NCBI GenBank assembly: GCA_947447375.1
Contig: CANFJB010000005.1
Span: forward strand, 62,001-126,000
DNA: 64,000 nucleotides
Direction of reading: 5' to 3'
Source: Bacteroidota bacterium
GTDB lineage: Bacteria > Bacteroidota > Bacteroidia > Flavobacteriales > Flavobacteriaceae
Numbering within the stretch: position 1 is the stretch's first letter; the number at the start of each line of letters is the position of its first letter. Positions 1 to 6,993 of the stretch are shown here, piece by piece. Both the position numbers and the translations under genes were made by a program. Below the pieces are notes generated by a model. It ran no database searches. It saw nothing but the letters and a program-made list of their open reading frames with translations, and was not told the origin of the DNA.

Positions 1-509
1 TTAATAGTTGTTAGTGTATTTACTTTGTCACCTGGATTTATTCTCTCTGGACTGTAACCACAATAAAAATCTTCATTGAATTTAAGACCGCTATTTTTTT
101 CTAATACTGGAACGCAATCCTCCTCGGTACAACCAGGATAAACCGTACTTTCATAAATTACTATTGCTCCTTTTTTCATTACTTTACCAATCATTTCTGA
201 AGCTTTTAGTAATGGTGCTAAATCGGGTGCTTTAAATTGATTTATAGGAGTCGGAACCGTTACAATAAATATATCAGAGTGAACTAAATCATCAATATTA
301 CTAGAGAATTTCAGTTGAGTTGCACCTTTAATTTTATCGAAATCGGATTCTAGTGTTTTATCAATTCCATTGGACAATTCTGAAACACGTGTCGTATTAA
401 TATCAAAACCTAGTGTGTTGTATTTGGCGCCAAACGCTACCGCAAGTGGAAGTCCAACGTAACCTAAGCCAATAATCGCAATATTTTTATTTGAAAAATA
501 CATCTCCAT
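1..509 (-). CDS. UDP-sugar dehydrogenase (TviB/WbpA-like), 3' part cut off by window edge
   Basis: Only the N-terminal ~167 residues are inside the window; the reading frame is still open at base 1. It shows a Rossmann NAD-binding start (GLGYVGLP near residue 12), VPTPI near residue 83, an ESTVYPG stretch near residue 118 and YSPERINPGD near residue 150. The last motif is typical of UDP-N-acetyl-hexosamine dehydrogenases that make UDP-uronic acids for capsule or O-antigen. The catalytic Cys domain lies outside the window. Two in-frame ATGs (509 and 503) are possible starts. It lies downstream of an UpxY-like antiterminator gene, separated by a long hairpin, so it is probably the first structural gene of an exopolysaccharide operon. 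The exact substrate (GalNAc or GlcNAc type) cannot be decided. Confidence 0.88.
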   Translation of the reverse strand, partial: MEMYFSNKNIAIIGLGYVGLPLAVAFGAKYNTLGFDINTTRVSELSNGIDKTLESDFDKIKGATQLKFSSNIDDLVHSDIFIVTVPTPINQFKAPDLAPLLKASEMIGKVMKKGAIVIYESTVYPGCTEEDCVPVLEKNSGLKFNEDFYCGYSPERINPGDKVNTLTTI

Positions 510-558
510 TTATTTTAATCTGAGTCTATAAAAATAATTCTTTTAAATCTAAATTTGA

Positions 559-620
559 GTTTTTTTCAAGGCTACGCCCTGTCAGTCACATTTTGCAACT
601 AACAAGGCGAGTGAAAAAAC
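559..620 (-). promoter_or_regulatory. Long leader hairpin between antiterminator gene and sugar locus
   Basis: On the minus strand the arms at 609-594 and 590-575 can form 16 pairs (including a few G-U) around a 3-nt loop. They are flanked by a T-run (620-613) and an A-run (567-559) that can also pair. The stem pairs better on the minus strand, because its G-U pairs become C-A mismatches on the plus strand, so it is probably read in the direction of the exopolysaccharide genes. No U-tract follows it, so it is not a standard terminator. It starts 9 nt after the stop of the NusG-like gene. Confidence 0.55.
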
Positions 621-628
621 AGGTACTA

Positions 629-1096
629 TTATTCTATTTCTTTGGAAATAGTTATTAAAAAGCCTAATTCTTTTAAAACCAAGCGAATTTTATTTTTATC
701 AACTTGAGAAACAACCCCTTCCTTTCCTTGAAAAGGACCTTTTGATATTATTAAGCTATCACCAGGTTGTATTCCATTTACTTCAACGGCGCTTAATATT
801 CCTTTTAAATTCTCTTTTAATGCTTCTATTTCAAGGTCCTTAATTATCGCAGGTTTTCCTAACCAAAATAAATACCTTACAACTCCAGTAACTTCAAAAA
901 CTATATTTCTTTTTTTTTCTTCAATATTTACAAATACGTAAGAATTAATTAACGGGATTTCGACCTGCTTCTTTCTATCCGACCATTGTTTAATTTGTTT
1001 AACCATAGGGCAATAAACTTCAACTCCTATTCTTTCAAGTCCTTCAACAACCTTTTTTTCATTTTTAGGGCGCGTATATATTGCAAACCAGGGCAT
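629..1096 (-). CDS. UpxY/RfaH-type transcription antiterminator (NusG paralogue)
   Basis: 155 residues. The first ~100 form a NusG N-terminal domain: it starts MPWFAIYTRPKNEKK, continues with a CP..KQIKQWSDRKK region and has INSYVFVN near residue 50. A KOW-type segment (PGDSLIISKGPFQGKEGVV) follows near residue 112. Proteins of this type bind RNA polymerase and let it read through long surface-polysaccharide operons. The gene follows an HTH protein gene (2 nt after its stop) and precedes a UDP-sugar dehydrogenase, which is the usual place for the UpxY group in Bacteroidota. Housekeeping nusG is longer and sits with secE and rplK, so this is a specialised paralogue. Its action on the hairpin at 559-620 is inferred. 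Confidence 0.9.
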   Translation of the reverse strand: MPWFAIYTRPKNEKKVVEGLERIGVEVYCPMVKQIKQWSDRKKQVEIPLINSYVFVNIEEKKRNIVFEVTGVVRYLFWLGKPAIIKDLEIEALKENLKGILSAVEVNGIQPGDSLIISKGPFQGKEGVVSQVDKNKIRLVLKELGFLITISKEIE

Positions 1097-1098
1097 AG

Positions 1099-1629
1099 TT
1101 AAACTAAATTATTGTTACCATTTGTATCAGCATCATAAATCAATAATCCTTTTCCATCGTATTTTTGAGTTATAAAAAACTGAATTTTACGCTTAATTTC
1201 TTTCTCAATTTTTATAGATAAATTTTCAATATACTCCGTATTTAGTTCATCCCCAATTACCACCACGTCTATTGTTCCACTGTCAATTCCATTCGCATAA
1301 TCTCCTATAACTATAACTTTTTTCACTTCACCCATTCTATCCAAAACCATTTCCACAATAGAATCTAATCCAATGTGCTGAAATATTATATTTTTTAGGG
1401 TTTTATAAAGAGGGTGTTTGGTATTTGCTTTGTAAGAAATTCGATTTTGAACTGCTTCTTTTTTTAAATAACCAGCTTCTTCTAAATTGTTCAACTCTTT
1501 TCGAATTGCATTTGTAGATTCATGCATTTCTTCTGCTAAACCACGCAAATGCCCATTATTAGCCGCGTTTATAAAAAACTTGACCAATATTCTAAGACGT
1601 GTTTTAGAAGTAATTAGAGTTTGTAACAT
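1099..1629 (-). CDS. Winged-helix regulator fused to a degenerate nucleotidyltransferase-fold domain
   Basis: 176 residues from the ATG at 1629; a TTG four codons upstream is less likely. Residues ~5-70 look like an ArsR/MarR-type winged helix (LRILVKFF, then STNAIRKELNNLEEAGYL, and a basic wing). Residues ~105-165 look like the MNT nucleotidyltransferase fold (VIVIGDYANG followed by IDVVVIGD). The usual GSxxxG...DxD pattern is changed: the GS position reads GD and the first of the paired acidic residues is Thr (TID), so catalysis is doubtful. It is co-transcribed with the UpxY-like gene and probably regulates the sugar locus; its ligand and targets are unknown. Confidence 0.7.
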   Translation of the reverse strand: MLQTLITSKTRLRILVKFFINAANNGHLRGLAEEMHESTNAIRKELNNLEEAGYLKKEAVQNRISYKANTKHPLYKTLKNIIFQHIGLDSIVEMVLDRMGEVKKVIVIGDYANGIDSGTIDVVVIGDELNTEYIENLSIKIEKEIKRKIQFFITQKYDGKGLLIYDADTNGNNNLV

Positions 1630-1732
1630 AAATAATAACAATATTGAGTAACAAAAGTACTCATTAAAATTAATAATAACAAATAAATATTAAGATAATT
1701 TTACCAATTGTTTAAACGATTCTTTTTTTCAT

Positions 1733-1757
1733 AAAAAAACCACCATAAAGGTGGTTT
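1733..1757 (-). terminator. Rho-independent terminator of the beta-barrel gene
   Basis: Minus strand: an AAACCACC/GGTGGTTT stem (arms 1757-1750 and 1744-1737) with a 5-nt loop, followed by a T-run. It lies 25 nt past the stop of the gene at 1782-2354 and separates it from the HTH gene. Confidence 0.9.
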
Positions 1758-1781
1758 ATATAATTTAACAAATTTACTTAA

Positions 1782-2354
1782 TTAGAATTTCAATACTAAC
1801 TCAGCACTATGTTGAATGTGATTGTTTAATAATGTGTTTTGCACAAAACCATATTTACCCATTGATTGAAGACGTAATCCAAAATTTGGATTGAACCAAA
1901 GGTTAAATCCTAATCCAAAATTAGAAGATTGGTTTGCGTTGTCACCAACTTTATTTAAACCAAAACCTGCAACTAAATAAGGGTCAAATGCAGGGCATTT
2001 GATGAATTCTTTACCAAAATAGAATTTACCATTTAAATCTACACCAAAATAATTTTGATCGTCTTTAATTGATGCTCCATTTTGCATTTTATCAGTTGAT
2101 AATTTATTGATTCCAATAGATCCCTCTAATGAAAACTGCTCGCTTAATAATCTTTCAAAACTAACTTTTGAAACTGTAGGCACGTAATTCCATTGGGCTG
2201 AAGCATTTAAATATTGACCATTTTTTGTAGCGGTGTTATCTATAAAGTTAGCACCAAATCCAATAATCCATTTTGGTTTTGCATTTGAAGCGCTTTCTTG
2301 AGCTACAACTGCAAAAGTTGAGAATAACAAAAATAATACAACTAGGTTTTTCAT
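1782..2354 (-). CDS. Outer-membrane beta-barrel protein, unknown function
   Basis: 190 residues with a signal peptide (MKNLVVLFLLFSTFAVVAQ). The mature part has alternating hydrophobic/aromatic strands (KWIIGFGANFID, NYFGVDLNGKFYFG, FDPYLVAGFGL, FGLGFNLWF, FGLRLQSMGKYGF) and ends in ...ELVLKF, a terminal Phe typical of proteins folded into the outer membrane by the Bam machinery. The size fits an eight-stranded barrel like the barrel half of Bacteroidota OmpA proteins, but there is no OmpA peptidoglycan-binding domain. It is monocistronic, with its own promoter (-7 box at 2378-2385) and terminator. Function cannot be assigned. Confidence 0.8.
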   Translation of the reverse strand: MKNLVVLFLLFSTFAVVAQESASNAKPKWIIGFGANFIDNTATKNGQYLNASAQWNYVPTVSKVSFERLLSEQFSLEGSIGINKLSTDKMQNGASIKDDQNYFGVDLNGKFYFGKEFIKCPAFDPYLVAGFGLNKVGDNANQSSNFGLGFNLWFNPNFGLRLQSMGKYGFVQNTLLNNHIQHSAELVLKF

Positions 2355-2377
2355 ATCTATAAAGTTTAAATTTTCAA

Positions 2378-2385
2378 CAAATATA
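2378..2385 (-). promoter_or_regulatory. -7 promoter box of the beta-barrel gene
   Basis: Minus strand reads TATATTTG, a perfect match to the Bacteroidota TAnnTTTG -7 consensus, 24 nt upstream of the ATG. Confidence 0.65.
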
Positions 2386-2453
2386 TTATTTATTTCTTAA
2401 GTTGTATTATAATTGGAAGAAAATTAAGTTATTTGTAAATAAAAAATATTGAT

Positions 2454-3956
2454 ATGACACCAATTGCAATTGTACTTTTAATGTTAGTTTATTTTGGAAT
2501 ATTATTCCTTATTTCTCATTTTGTAAGTAAAAATAATACTGGAAATGAGGCTTTCTTCAAGGCAAATAAGAATTCTAAATGGTATTTAGTTGCTTTTGGA
2601 ATGATTGGTACCGCACTTTCAGGGGTTACATTTATTTCAGTTCCTGGGGAAGTTGGAAATCCCGAAACGCAATTCAAGTACTTCCAATTTGTTTTAGGAA
2701 ATGCTATTGGCTTTATTATCATTGCAAAGGTGTTGCTTCCTTTATATTATAGAATGAATTTAACTTCTATATATGGCTATTTTGAGCAACGACTGGGGAA
2801 AATAAGTTATAAAACTGCTGCATCTATATTTTTAATAAGTAGAACAATTGGGTCTGCATTTAGATTGTATTTAGTTGTAATTGTATTACAGCGTTATGTA
2901 TTTGATTTTTACAAAATTCCATTTGCCATTACGGTATTAATTTCTTTGCTTTTAATATTTGCCTATACATATAAAGGGGGATTAAAAACGATTATTATAA
3001 CTGATACTTTACAAACTGTTTTCTTAGTTTCTTCAGTTTTTTTGACGATTTACTTTATTTGTAGTAGCTTGAATTTAGGAGTTTCTGAGGCCTTTGAAGC
3101 GATTAAAAATAGTAATTATTCAAAGGTGTTTTTCTATGAAGATTACATGAAAGGAAGTTATTTTCTGAAACAGATATTAGGCGGAATATTCGTAACCATT
3201 GCAATGGTTGGGTTAGATCAGGATTTAATGCAAAAGAATTTGAGTTGCAATAATATTAAAGAGGCTCAAAAAAACATGTTTACCTTTACTGGTATATTTG
3301 TTTTAATCAATATTTTCTTTTTGAGCGTGGGCGCCTTACTTTATATCTATGCTACCAAAAACGGTATTGAAGTACCAACCGATTTGATTACAGGAAAACC
3401 AAGAACGGATTTACTTTTTCCGGAAATTGCTTTTCATCATTTAGCATTAATTCCTGCAATTGTATTTTTATTAGGATTGACAGCAGCAACATTTGCAACC
3501 ACAGATTCTGCTTTAACGGCATTAACTACTTCTTTTTGCGTTGATTTTTTAGGAATGGATAAAGCTGAAAATGCTGCTAAAGCAAATATGGTAAGAACAA
3601 GACATTTCGTTCATATTGGTTTTTCGACGCTTATGTTTTTAGTGATTTTACTTTTTAATGCCATAAATGATTCGTCAGTTGTAAGTATGATTTTTAAGAT
3701 TGCATCTTACACTTATGGCCCATTACTAGGATTGTTTTGTTTTGGAATGTTTATGAAAACTAAAACGGTTCATGACAAATTAGTTCCTATCATTTGTGTG
3801 CTTTCTCCTGCAATATGTTTCTTAATTAGTTATAATTCTGCGGCTCTTTTTGGAGACTACGTAATTGATAACGAGTTGATTATTGTCAATGGTTTGATTA
3901 CTTTTATAGGATTGTTGATTATTAGCAAACCAGCAAATTCACAAACGGAGTTTTAA
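2454..3956 (+). CDS. Sodium:solute symporter family (SSS) transporter
   Basis: 500 residues with about 13 hydrophobic segments and no signal peptide. Family features include the N-terminal SKNNTGNEAFFKANKNSKWYL region, then GMIGTALSGVTFISVPG (near residue 50, the discontinuous helix holding ion and substrate), GGLKTIIITDTLQ (near 175) and FATTDSALTALTTSFCVDF (near 350), where Ser/Thr residues form the sodium site. Such proteins import sugars, amino acids or other organic solutes with sodium in the inner membrane; the substrate cannot be predicted. It is divergent from the barrel gene with 99 nt between them. Its 3' flank is the repeat region. Confidence 0.9.
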   Translation: MTPIAIVLLMLVYFGILFLISHFVSKNNTGNEAFFKANKNSKWYLVAFGMIGTALSGVTFISVPGEVGNPETQFKYFQFVLGNAIGFIIIAKVLLPLYYRMNLTSIYGYFEQRLGKISYKTAASIFLISRTIGSAFRLYLVVIVLQRYVFDFYKIPFAITVLISLLLIFAYTYKGGLKTIIITDTLQTVFLVSSVFLTIYFICSSLNLGVSEAFEAIKNSNYSKVFFYEDYMKGSYFLKQILGGIFVTIAMVGLDQDLMQKNLSCNNIKEAQKNMFTFTGIFVLINIFFLSVGALLYIYATKNGIEVPTDLITGKPRTDLLFPEIAFHHLALIPAIVFLLGLTAATFATTDSALTALTTSFCVDFLGMDKAENAAKANMVRTRHFVHIGFSTLMFLVILLFNAINDSSVVSMIFKIASYTYGPLLGLFCFGMFMKTKTVHDKLVPIICVLSPAICFLISYNSAALFGDYVIDNELIIVNGLITFIGLLIISKPANSQTEF

Positions 3957-3981
3957 TATCATCAATAATTAATTTAACTAT

Positions 3982-4158
3982 TTACTTTTTTCCCTTGATG
4001 GTAAAAAGTAACAAAAAAGATCAAGCCTTAACAGACTTATCTTGAAAACTATCTCGAAATTCGATCCACAACCCAAGTCGCGCGTCGTACCTCCTTGCTA
4101 TGAGGGTTGCTGCCACTTATTTTTTCGTTGTTTTCTATCGATAATGCTGTAAGGGCGA
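3982..4158. repeat. 177-bp intergenic direct repeat, copy 1
   Basis: It aligns without gaps to 4288-4464 (offset 306). Identity is very high over 3982-4050 and 4072-4158, while a ~21-nt core (4051-4071) differs clearly. The left end can fold into a hairpin (TTACTTTTT pairs with AAAAAGTAA) that may also help terminate symporter transcription. It has no terminal inverted repeats and no transposase. It looks like a recurring Flavobacteriia intergenic repeat rather than an insertion sequence. Confidence 0.85.
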
Positions 4159-4287
4159 TTGGAGAAGTGGTTAGATTGGGTTTTTCGAAAAGGTCGCAAA
4201 GGTCAATGTTTTCATCTATTATCTTTTATTCTATTGTCTTCTCTCAACCAAGAACCTGCTCAACTAAGAACTATTTCTTTTTTTCTC

Positions 4288-4464
4288 TTACTTTTTTCCC
4301 TTGATGGTAAAAAGTAACAAAAAAGATCAAGCCTTAACAGACTTATCTTGAAAACTACTTCGGCAATCTCTCCGCGACCCAAGTCGCGCGTCGTGCCTCC
4401 TTGCTATGAGGGTTGCTGCCACTTATTTTTTCGTTGTTTTCTATCGATAATGCTGTAAGGGCGA
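4288..4464. repeat. 177-bp intergenic direct repeat, copy 2
   Basis: Second copy of the element at 3982-4158, in the same orientation. The variable core is 4357-4377. Similarity fades after 4464, with a 1-nt indel followed by a shared GAGAAGTG. Its right flank leads within 50 bp into the structured element at 4513-4592. Confidence 0.85.
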
Positions 4465-4512
4465 CTCAGAGAAGTGATAATGTTTCCCTTTTCGTCAAAA
4501 ATCCAAAATACT

Positions 4513-4592
4513 CTAGCCCCGATGGCAGTGGAAATCCTTTGCTTTTTTTCTTAAAAAAGCAAAGATTGAAACGTACAGCGGGAAATAGCTTC
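4513..4592 (+). ncRNA. Flavo-1-like structured RNA element, copy A
   Basis: The central hairpin has perfect 12-bp arms (4537-4548 and 4553-4564) with a 4-nt loop. It is flanked by conserved CCCCGAT...GTGGAAATCC on the left and GATTG...ACAGCGGGAAATAG on the right. An outer helix pairs 4518-4521 with 4579-4582. A second copy at 11081-11160 keeps the flanks but has a different central stem. From memory this matches a motif found throughout Flavobacteriia intergenic regions, probably the Rfam Flavo-1 RNA; that name was not checked by search. The strand is given as the one on which the consensus is written; transcription is not shown. Confidence 0.6.
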
Positions 4593-4600
4593 AAATAAAA

Positions 4601-4966
4601 CTAATACTGATTGGTTGTTAAAAGTACCAATGTACACGCCACTTCCACTTTTATGTTATTCAATTTTAGTAGTTGATAGAACTCAGGATTTTCAGTTCCG
4701 GGGTTAAAAATCACGCGTTTTGGTTTTGCTTCTACGATATAATTGTAGTAATCTCTTTGTCGAGCAGGATTTAAATACAATGAAACGGTATTTATTTGGG
4801 ACAACGGAATGGCTTTGGTGTAAATTTTTATTCCGGAAACTTCACCTGTATTTTGACCAATTGCAAGTACAGAATGTCCTTTTTCAACTAACATTGTGAT
4901 TGCTTTAAAGGAGTATCTATCTGGCTTTGTGGACGCACCAAGTACGAGCGTTTTTTTATTTTTCAT
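4601..4966 (-). CDS. CoA-binding domain protein
   Basis: 121 residues forming one Rossmann-like CoA_binding domain. VLGASTKPDRYSFKA sits at the N-terminus as the nucleotide-binding loop, followed by GHSVLAIG, TVSLYLNPARQRDYY and KRVIFNPGTENPEF. Small stand-alone proteins of this kind (YccU-like) bind CoA; their biological role is unclear. It lies 27 nt downstream of the CtlX-like gene on the same strand. It also has its own -7 box (TATTTTTG at 4978-4971) only 4 nt before its ATG, so it may be expressed separately as a leaderless transcript. Confidence 0.85.
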   Translation of the reverse strand: MKNKKTLVLGASTKPDRYSFKAITMLVEKGHSVLAIGQNTGEVSGIKIYTKAIPLSQINTVSLYLNPARQRDYYNYIVEAKPKRVIFNPGTENPEFYQLLKLNNIKVEVACTLVLLTTNQY

Positions 4967-4970
4967 ATTG

Positions 4971-4978
4971 CAAAAATA
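4971..4978 (-). promoter_or_regulatory. -7 box directly before the CoA-binding gene
   Basis: Minus strand TATTTTTG, then CAAT, then the ATG at 4966. With the usual spacing from -7 box to start site, transcription would begin at or next to the start codon. No clear TTTG -33 box is visible. Confidence 0.5.
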
Positions 4979-4993
4979 CGTATTTAATAGGGT

Positions 4994-5935
4994 TTAAATA
5001 TCTTCTTTTGGTAAGAATATTTCCGCCATCATACAACGAGCGCTTCCGCCACCACAAGCTTCAATTGTGTCAAGGCTTGAGCTTAAAATAGTTACGTGTT
5101 CTTCTAGCTGAGCAATTTGTTTTTTGGTAAGACTTTTATAAGCCGCAGCACTCATTACTAAATACCTTCTATCGTTAGCGCCTTTAACTTCAAGCATATT
5201 TCCGGCAAAATTATTCACTTGGTCTTCAGTTATGTAAATCACTTCTTTATCATCGCCTTTTAAACTATCGATCACCATTTTGCGTTCCTTTTTATCGTCT
5301 ATTGAATCGGCGCAAATTACGGCATAGGTTTCCCCAATGCACATCATAACATTGGTATGATAAATTAATTTCCGTTCTCCATTTACGGTTTGAAACGCTT
5401 CGAAAATAATCGGATTTAAGTCGAAATCTTCGCAAAATTCAATAAATAATTCTTCGTCTGCTCTTGGTGATAAAGCGCAATATGCCTTACCGTTTTCACG
5501 ATCAAGCAGAATACTTCCTGTGCCTTCTAGAAAAAAATCATCTTCCTCGGCAGAGGTATAATCCATGATATTGTCAATAACAAAGCCTTTTTCTTCGAGA
5601 ATATCCAGAATTTCTTCACGACGTTCTAAGCGTCTGTTTTCAGCAAACATTGGAAACAAAGCGATGTCACCATTTTCATGAAATGAGATCCAGTTGTTTG
5701 GAAAAATACTATCGGGTGTGTCTGGGTTTAAAGTGTCTTCTACAACGATAACATCAACACCAACTGCTTTTAATTTTGCTACAAAAGCATCAAATTCTTG
5801 TTGGGCTTTTGCGTTAACAGTTGCTGGCAATAACCCATCAATTATTTTTTGGTAATAATTATTTACTGCCGTTTGCTCATTCATTCGAAAAGCTACCGGG
5901 CGAATCATTAATATGGAGTTGGTAGTTTGATTCAT
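4994..5935 (-). CDS. ctlX: Citrulline hydrolase CtlX-like (arginine deiminase fold)
   Basis: 313 residues of the guanidino-group-modifying superfamily. Visible signatures are MIRPVAFRMNEQTAVNNYYQ at the N-terminus, SIFPNNWISFH near residue 78, EGTGSILLDR near residue 137, YHTNVMMCIG near residue 190, and GGGSARCMMAE with the catalytic Cys at 301. The N-terminus matches proteins annotated as citrulline utilisation hydrolase CtlX, which cleave the ureido group of citrulline. It is cytosolic (no signal peptide). It lies 60 nt downstream of a second deiminase-fold gene on the same strand, so the pair probably acts on arginine-derived compounds. Substrate is inferred from family resemblance only. 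Confidence 0.82.
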   Translation of the reverse strand: MNQTTNSILMIRPVAFRMNEQTAVNNYYQKIIDGLLPATVNAKAQQEFDAFVAKLKAVGVDVIVVEDTLNPDTPDSIFPNNWISFHENGDIALFPMFAENRRLERREEILDILEEKGFVIDNIMDYTSAEEDDFFLEGTGSILLDRENGKAYCALSPRADEELFIEFCEDFDLNPIIFEAFQTVNGERKLIYHTNVMMCIGETYAVICADSIDDKKERKMVIDSLKGDDKEVIYITEDQVNNFAGNMLEVKGANDRRYLVMSAAAYKSLTKKQIAQLEEHVTILSSSLDTIEACGGGSARCMMAEIFLPKEDI

Positions 5936-5995
5936 GGTATTAATTGTTTAAAGTTTAAAGTTAAGAGGTTTAAAGTTATAAGCAACTTAAACTAA

Positions 5996-6910
5996 TTACT
6001 CTCTAATTAAAGGCAATGTTGAACACCTTAAAAGCCCTTCTTGTTTGGCTATTTCTGCATAGGGAATTTCTTCAACTGTGAATCCTTTTTCTCTAAGCCA
6101 AGTGTTTAATCTATCGAATTTTTGTTCTGAAACTACTACGTTTGGAGCTATTGAAAAAACATTAGAATTCATATGGTACATTTCATTTCTATTGATGTGA
6201 AATAGATTTTCTTTACCAAACAATTTCACTAGATAAAGGTAATCGGATTCTTCACGAAATCCTTGTTTGTAAATAATTCCTTTGTCGTTTCCTACCGGCT
6301 GAAAACAGCAATCCAGGTGAAGTGCATTGTCGCGAGCTTCAATTTTGGACTTAACCAAATCGAATTCTTTTACAATTTTGTTTGGAAATAGATTTCTAAT
6401 AAATTCTACTCCTTGCCAATTGGTTCTTGCAGTGATGTAATCTTTATAGTCGCTTCCTTTGTAGGTTCCAATAAAAATGTAGTCATTCCAAAGCATAACA
6501 TCTCCGCCTTCAATATGGACTTCTTCGGGTGGGCGAATCACTTTTAAGGGATCTATTTGATCTGTAATATATTTGATTGCGTCCAATTCCCTTTCTCGGT
6601 CGGGTAAAATATTCGCTTTAATAAAGATATCGTCTATTACAAATCCAATGTCTCGAGTAAAAATTTGGTTGTAATTTTCGATCATTTCAGGGCGGTAAAC
6701 GGTAACGTCATATTTTTCAAACACTGCGTTAAACGCTTCCATTTCATTAACCATGTCGGCTTCAATAGGATAGGTTCCTGCAATAATATGCTCTAAAGAT
6801 TTTGGATCGTAGGCTTCTTCTTTTGTCGGTGTTGGCCCATTATTTACTGCCGATCCTAAAACTACTGCTCTTAATCTTGCTGTTTCGTTTTTTACATTTA
6901 GCTTTAACAT
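5996..6910 (-). CDS. Arginine deiminase / dimethylargininase family hydrolase
   Basis: 304 residues. It shows the superfamily catalytic pattern: FTRD near residue 88, HIEGGDVML near residue 133, HLDCCFQPVG near residue 199 with the catalytic His, MNSNVFSI, and a C-terminal Cys296 in LLRCSTLPL. It could be a dimethylarginine dimethylaminohydrolase, an arginine deiminase or an amidinotransferase-like enzyme; the short length favours a DDAH-type hydrolase. It sits immediately upstream of the ctlX-like gene, which suggests a two-step conversion of a guanidino compound through citrulline; this is inference. Its promoter (6936-6943) abuts the terminator of gltA. Confidence 0.8.
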   Translation of the reverse strand: MLKLNVKNETARLRAVVLGSAVNNGPTPTKEEAYDPKSLEHIIAGTYPIEADMVNEMEAFNAVFEKYDVTVYRPEMIENYNQIFTRDIGFVIDDIFIKANILPDRERELDAIKYITDQIDPLKVIRPPEEVHIEGGDVMLWNDYIFIGTYKGSDYKDYITARTNWQGVEFIRNLFPNKIVKEFDLVKSKIEARDNALHLDCCFQPVGNDKGIIYKQGFREESDYLYLVKLFGKENLFHINRNEMYHMNSNVFSIAPNVVVSEQKFDRLNTWLREKGFTVEEIPYAEIAKQEGLLRCSTLPLIRE

Positions 6911-6935
6911 AGATTTTATTAGAATTGACTCTTTA

Positions 6936-6943
6936 CAAATATA
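6936..6943 (-). promoter_or_regulatory. -7 box of the deiminase-family gene
   Basis: Minus strand TATATTTG (perfect TAnnTTTG), 25 nt before the ATG at 6910. It begins where the T-run of the gltA terminator ends. Confidence 0.65.
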
Positions 6944-6973
6944 AAAAAAAGCTTCACAATTTGTGAAGCTTTC
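6943..6973 (-). terminator. Rho-independent terminator of citrate synthase gene
   Basis: Minus strand: long stem GAAAGCTTCACAAA/TTGTGAAGCTT with almost no loop, followed by a run of T. It starts about 20 nt after the gltA stop codon. Confidence 0.9.
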
Positions 6974-6993
6974 TTAATTATTAATCAAAAAAT

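Larger units (their letters stand above)
3957..4600. other. Gene-free region with repeats and a structured RNA element
   Basis: Between the symporter stop and the stop of the CoA-binding gene no convincing protein gene is present. It contains two direct repeats (3982-4158 and 4288-4464), 129 bp of unrelated sequence between them, and a structured element (4513-4592). Two short open frames (4107-4304 and 4413-4598) begin at the same place in each repeat with TTG and diverge outside it, so they are by-products of the repeat. Confidence 0.8.

Noticed and set aside
4107..4598. Two short open frames with the same N-terminal sequence (4107-4304 and 4413-4598)
   Set aside because: They start at TTG in the shared part of the 177-bp repeats, diverge completely outside it, and the second runs through the structured RNA element. 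They follow from the repeat, not from a gene family.
3957..4600. Insertion sequence or group II intron remnant
   Set aside because: No transposase or reverse-transcriptase fragment, no terminal inverted repeats and no target duplication can be seen around the direct repeats.
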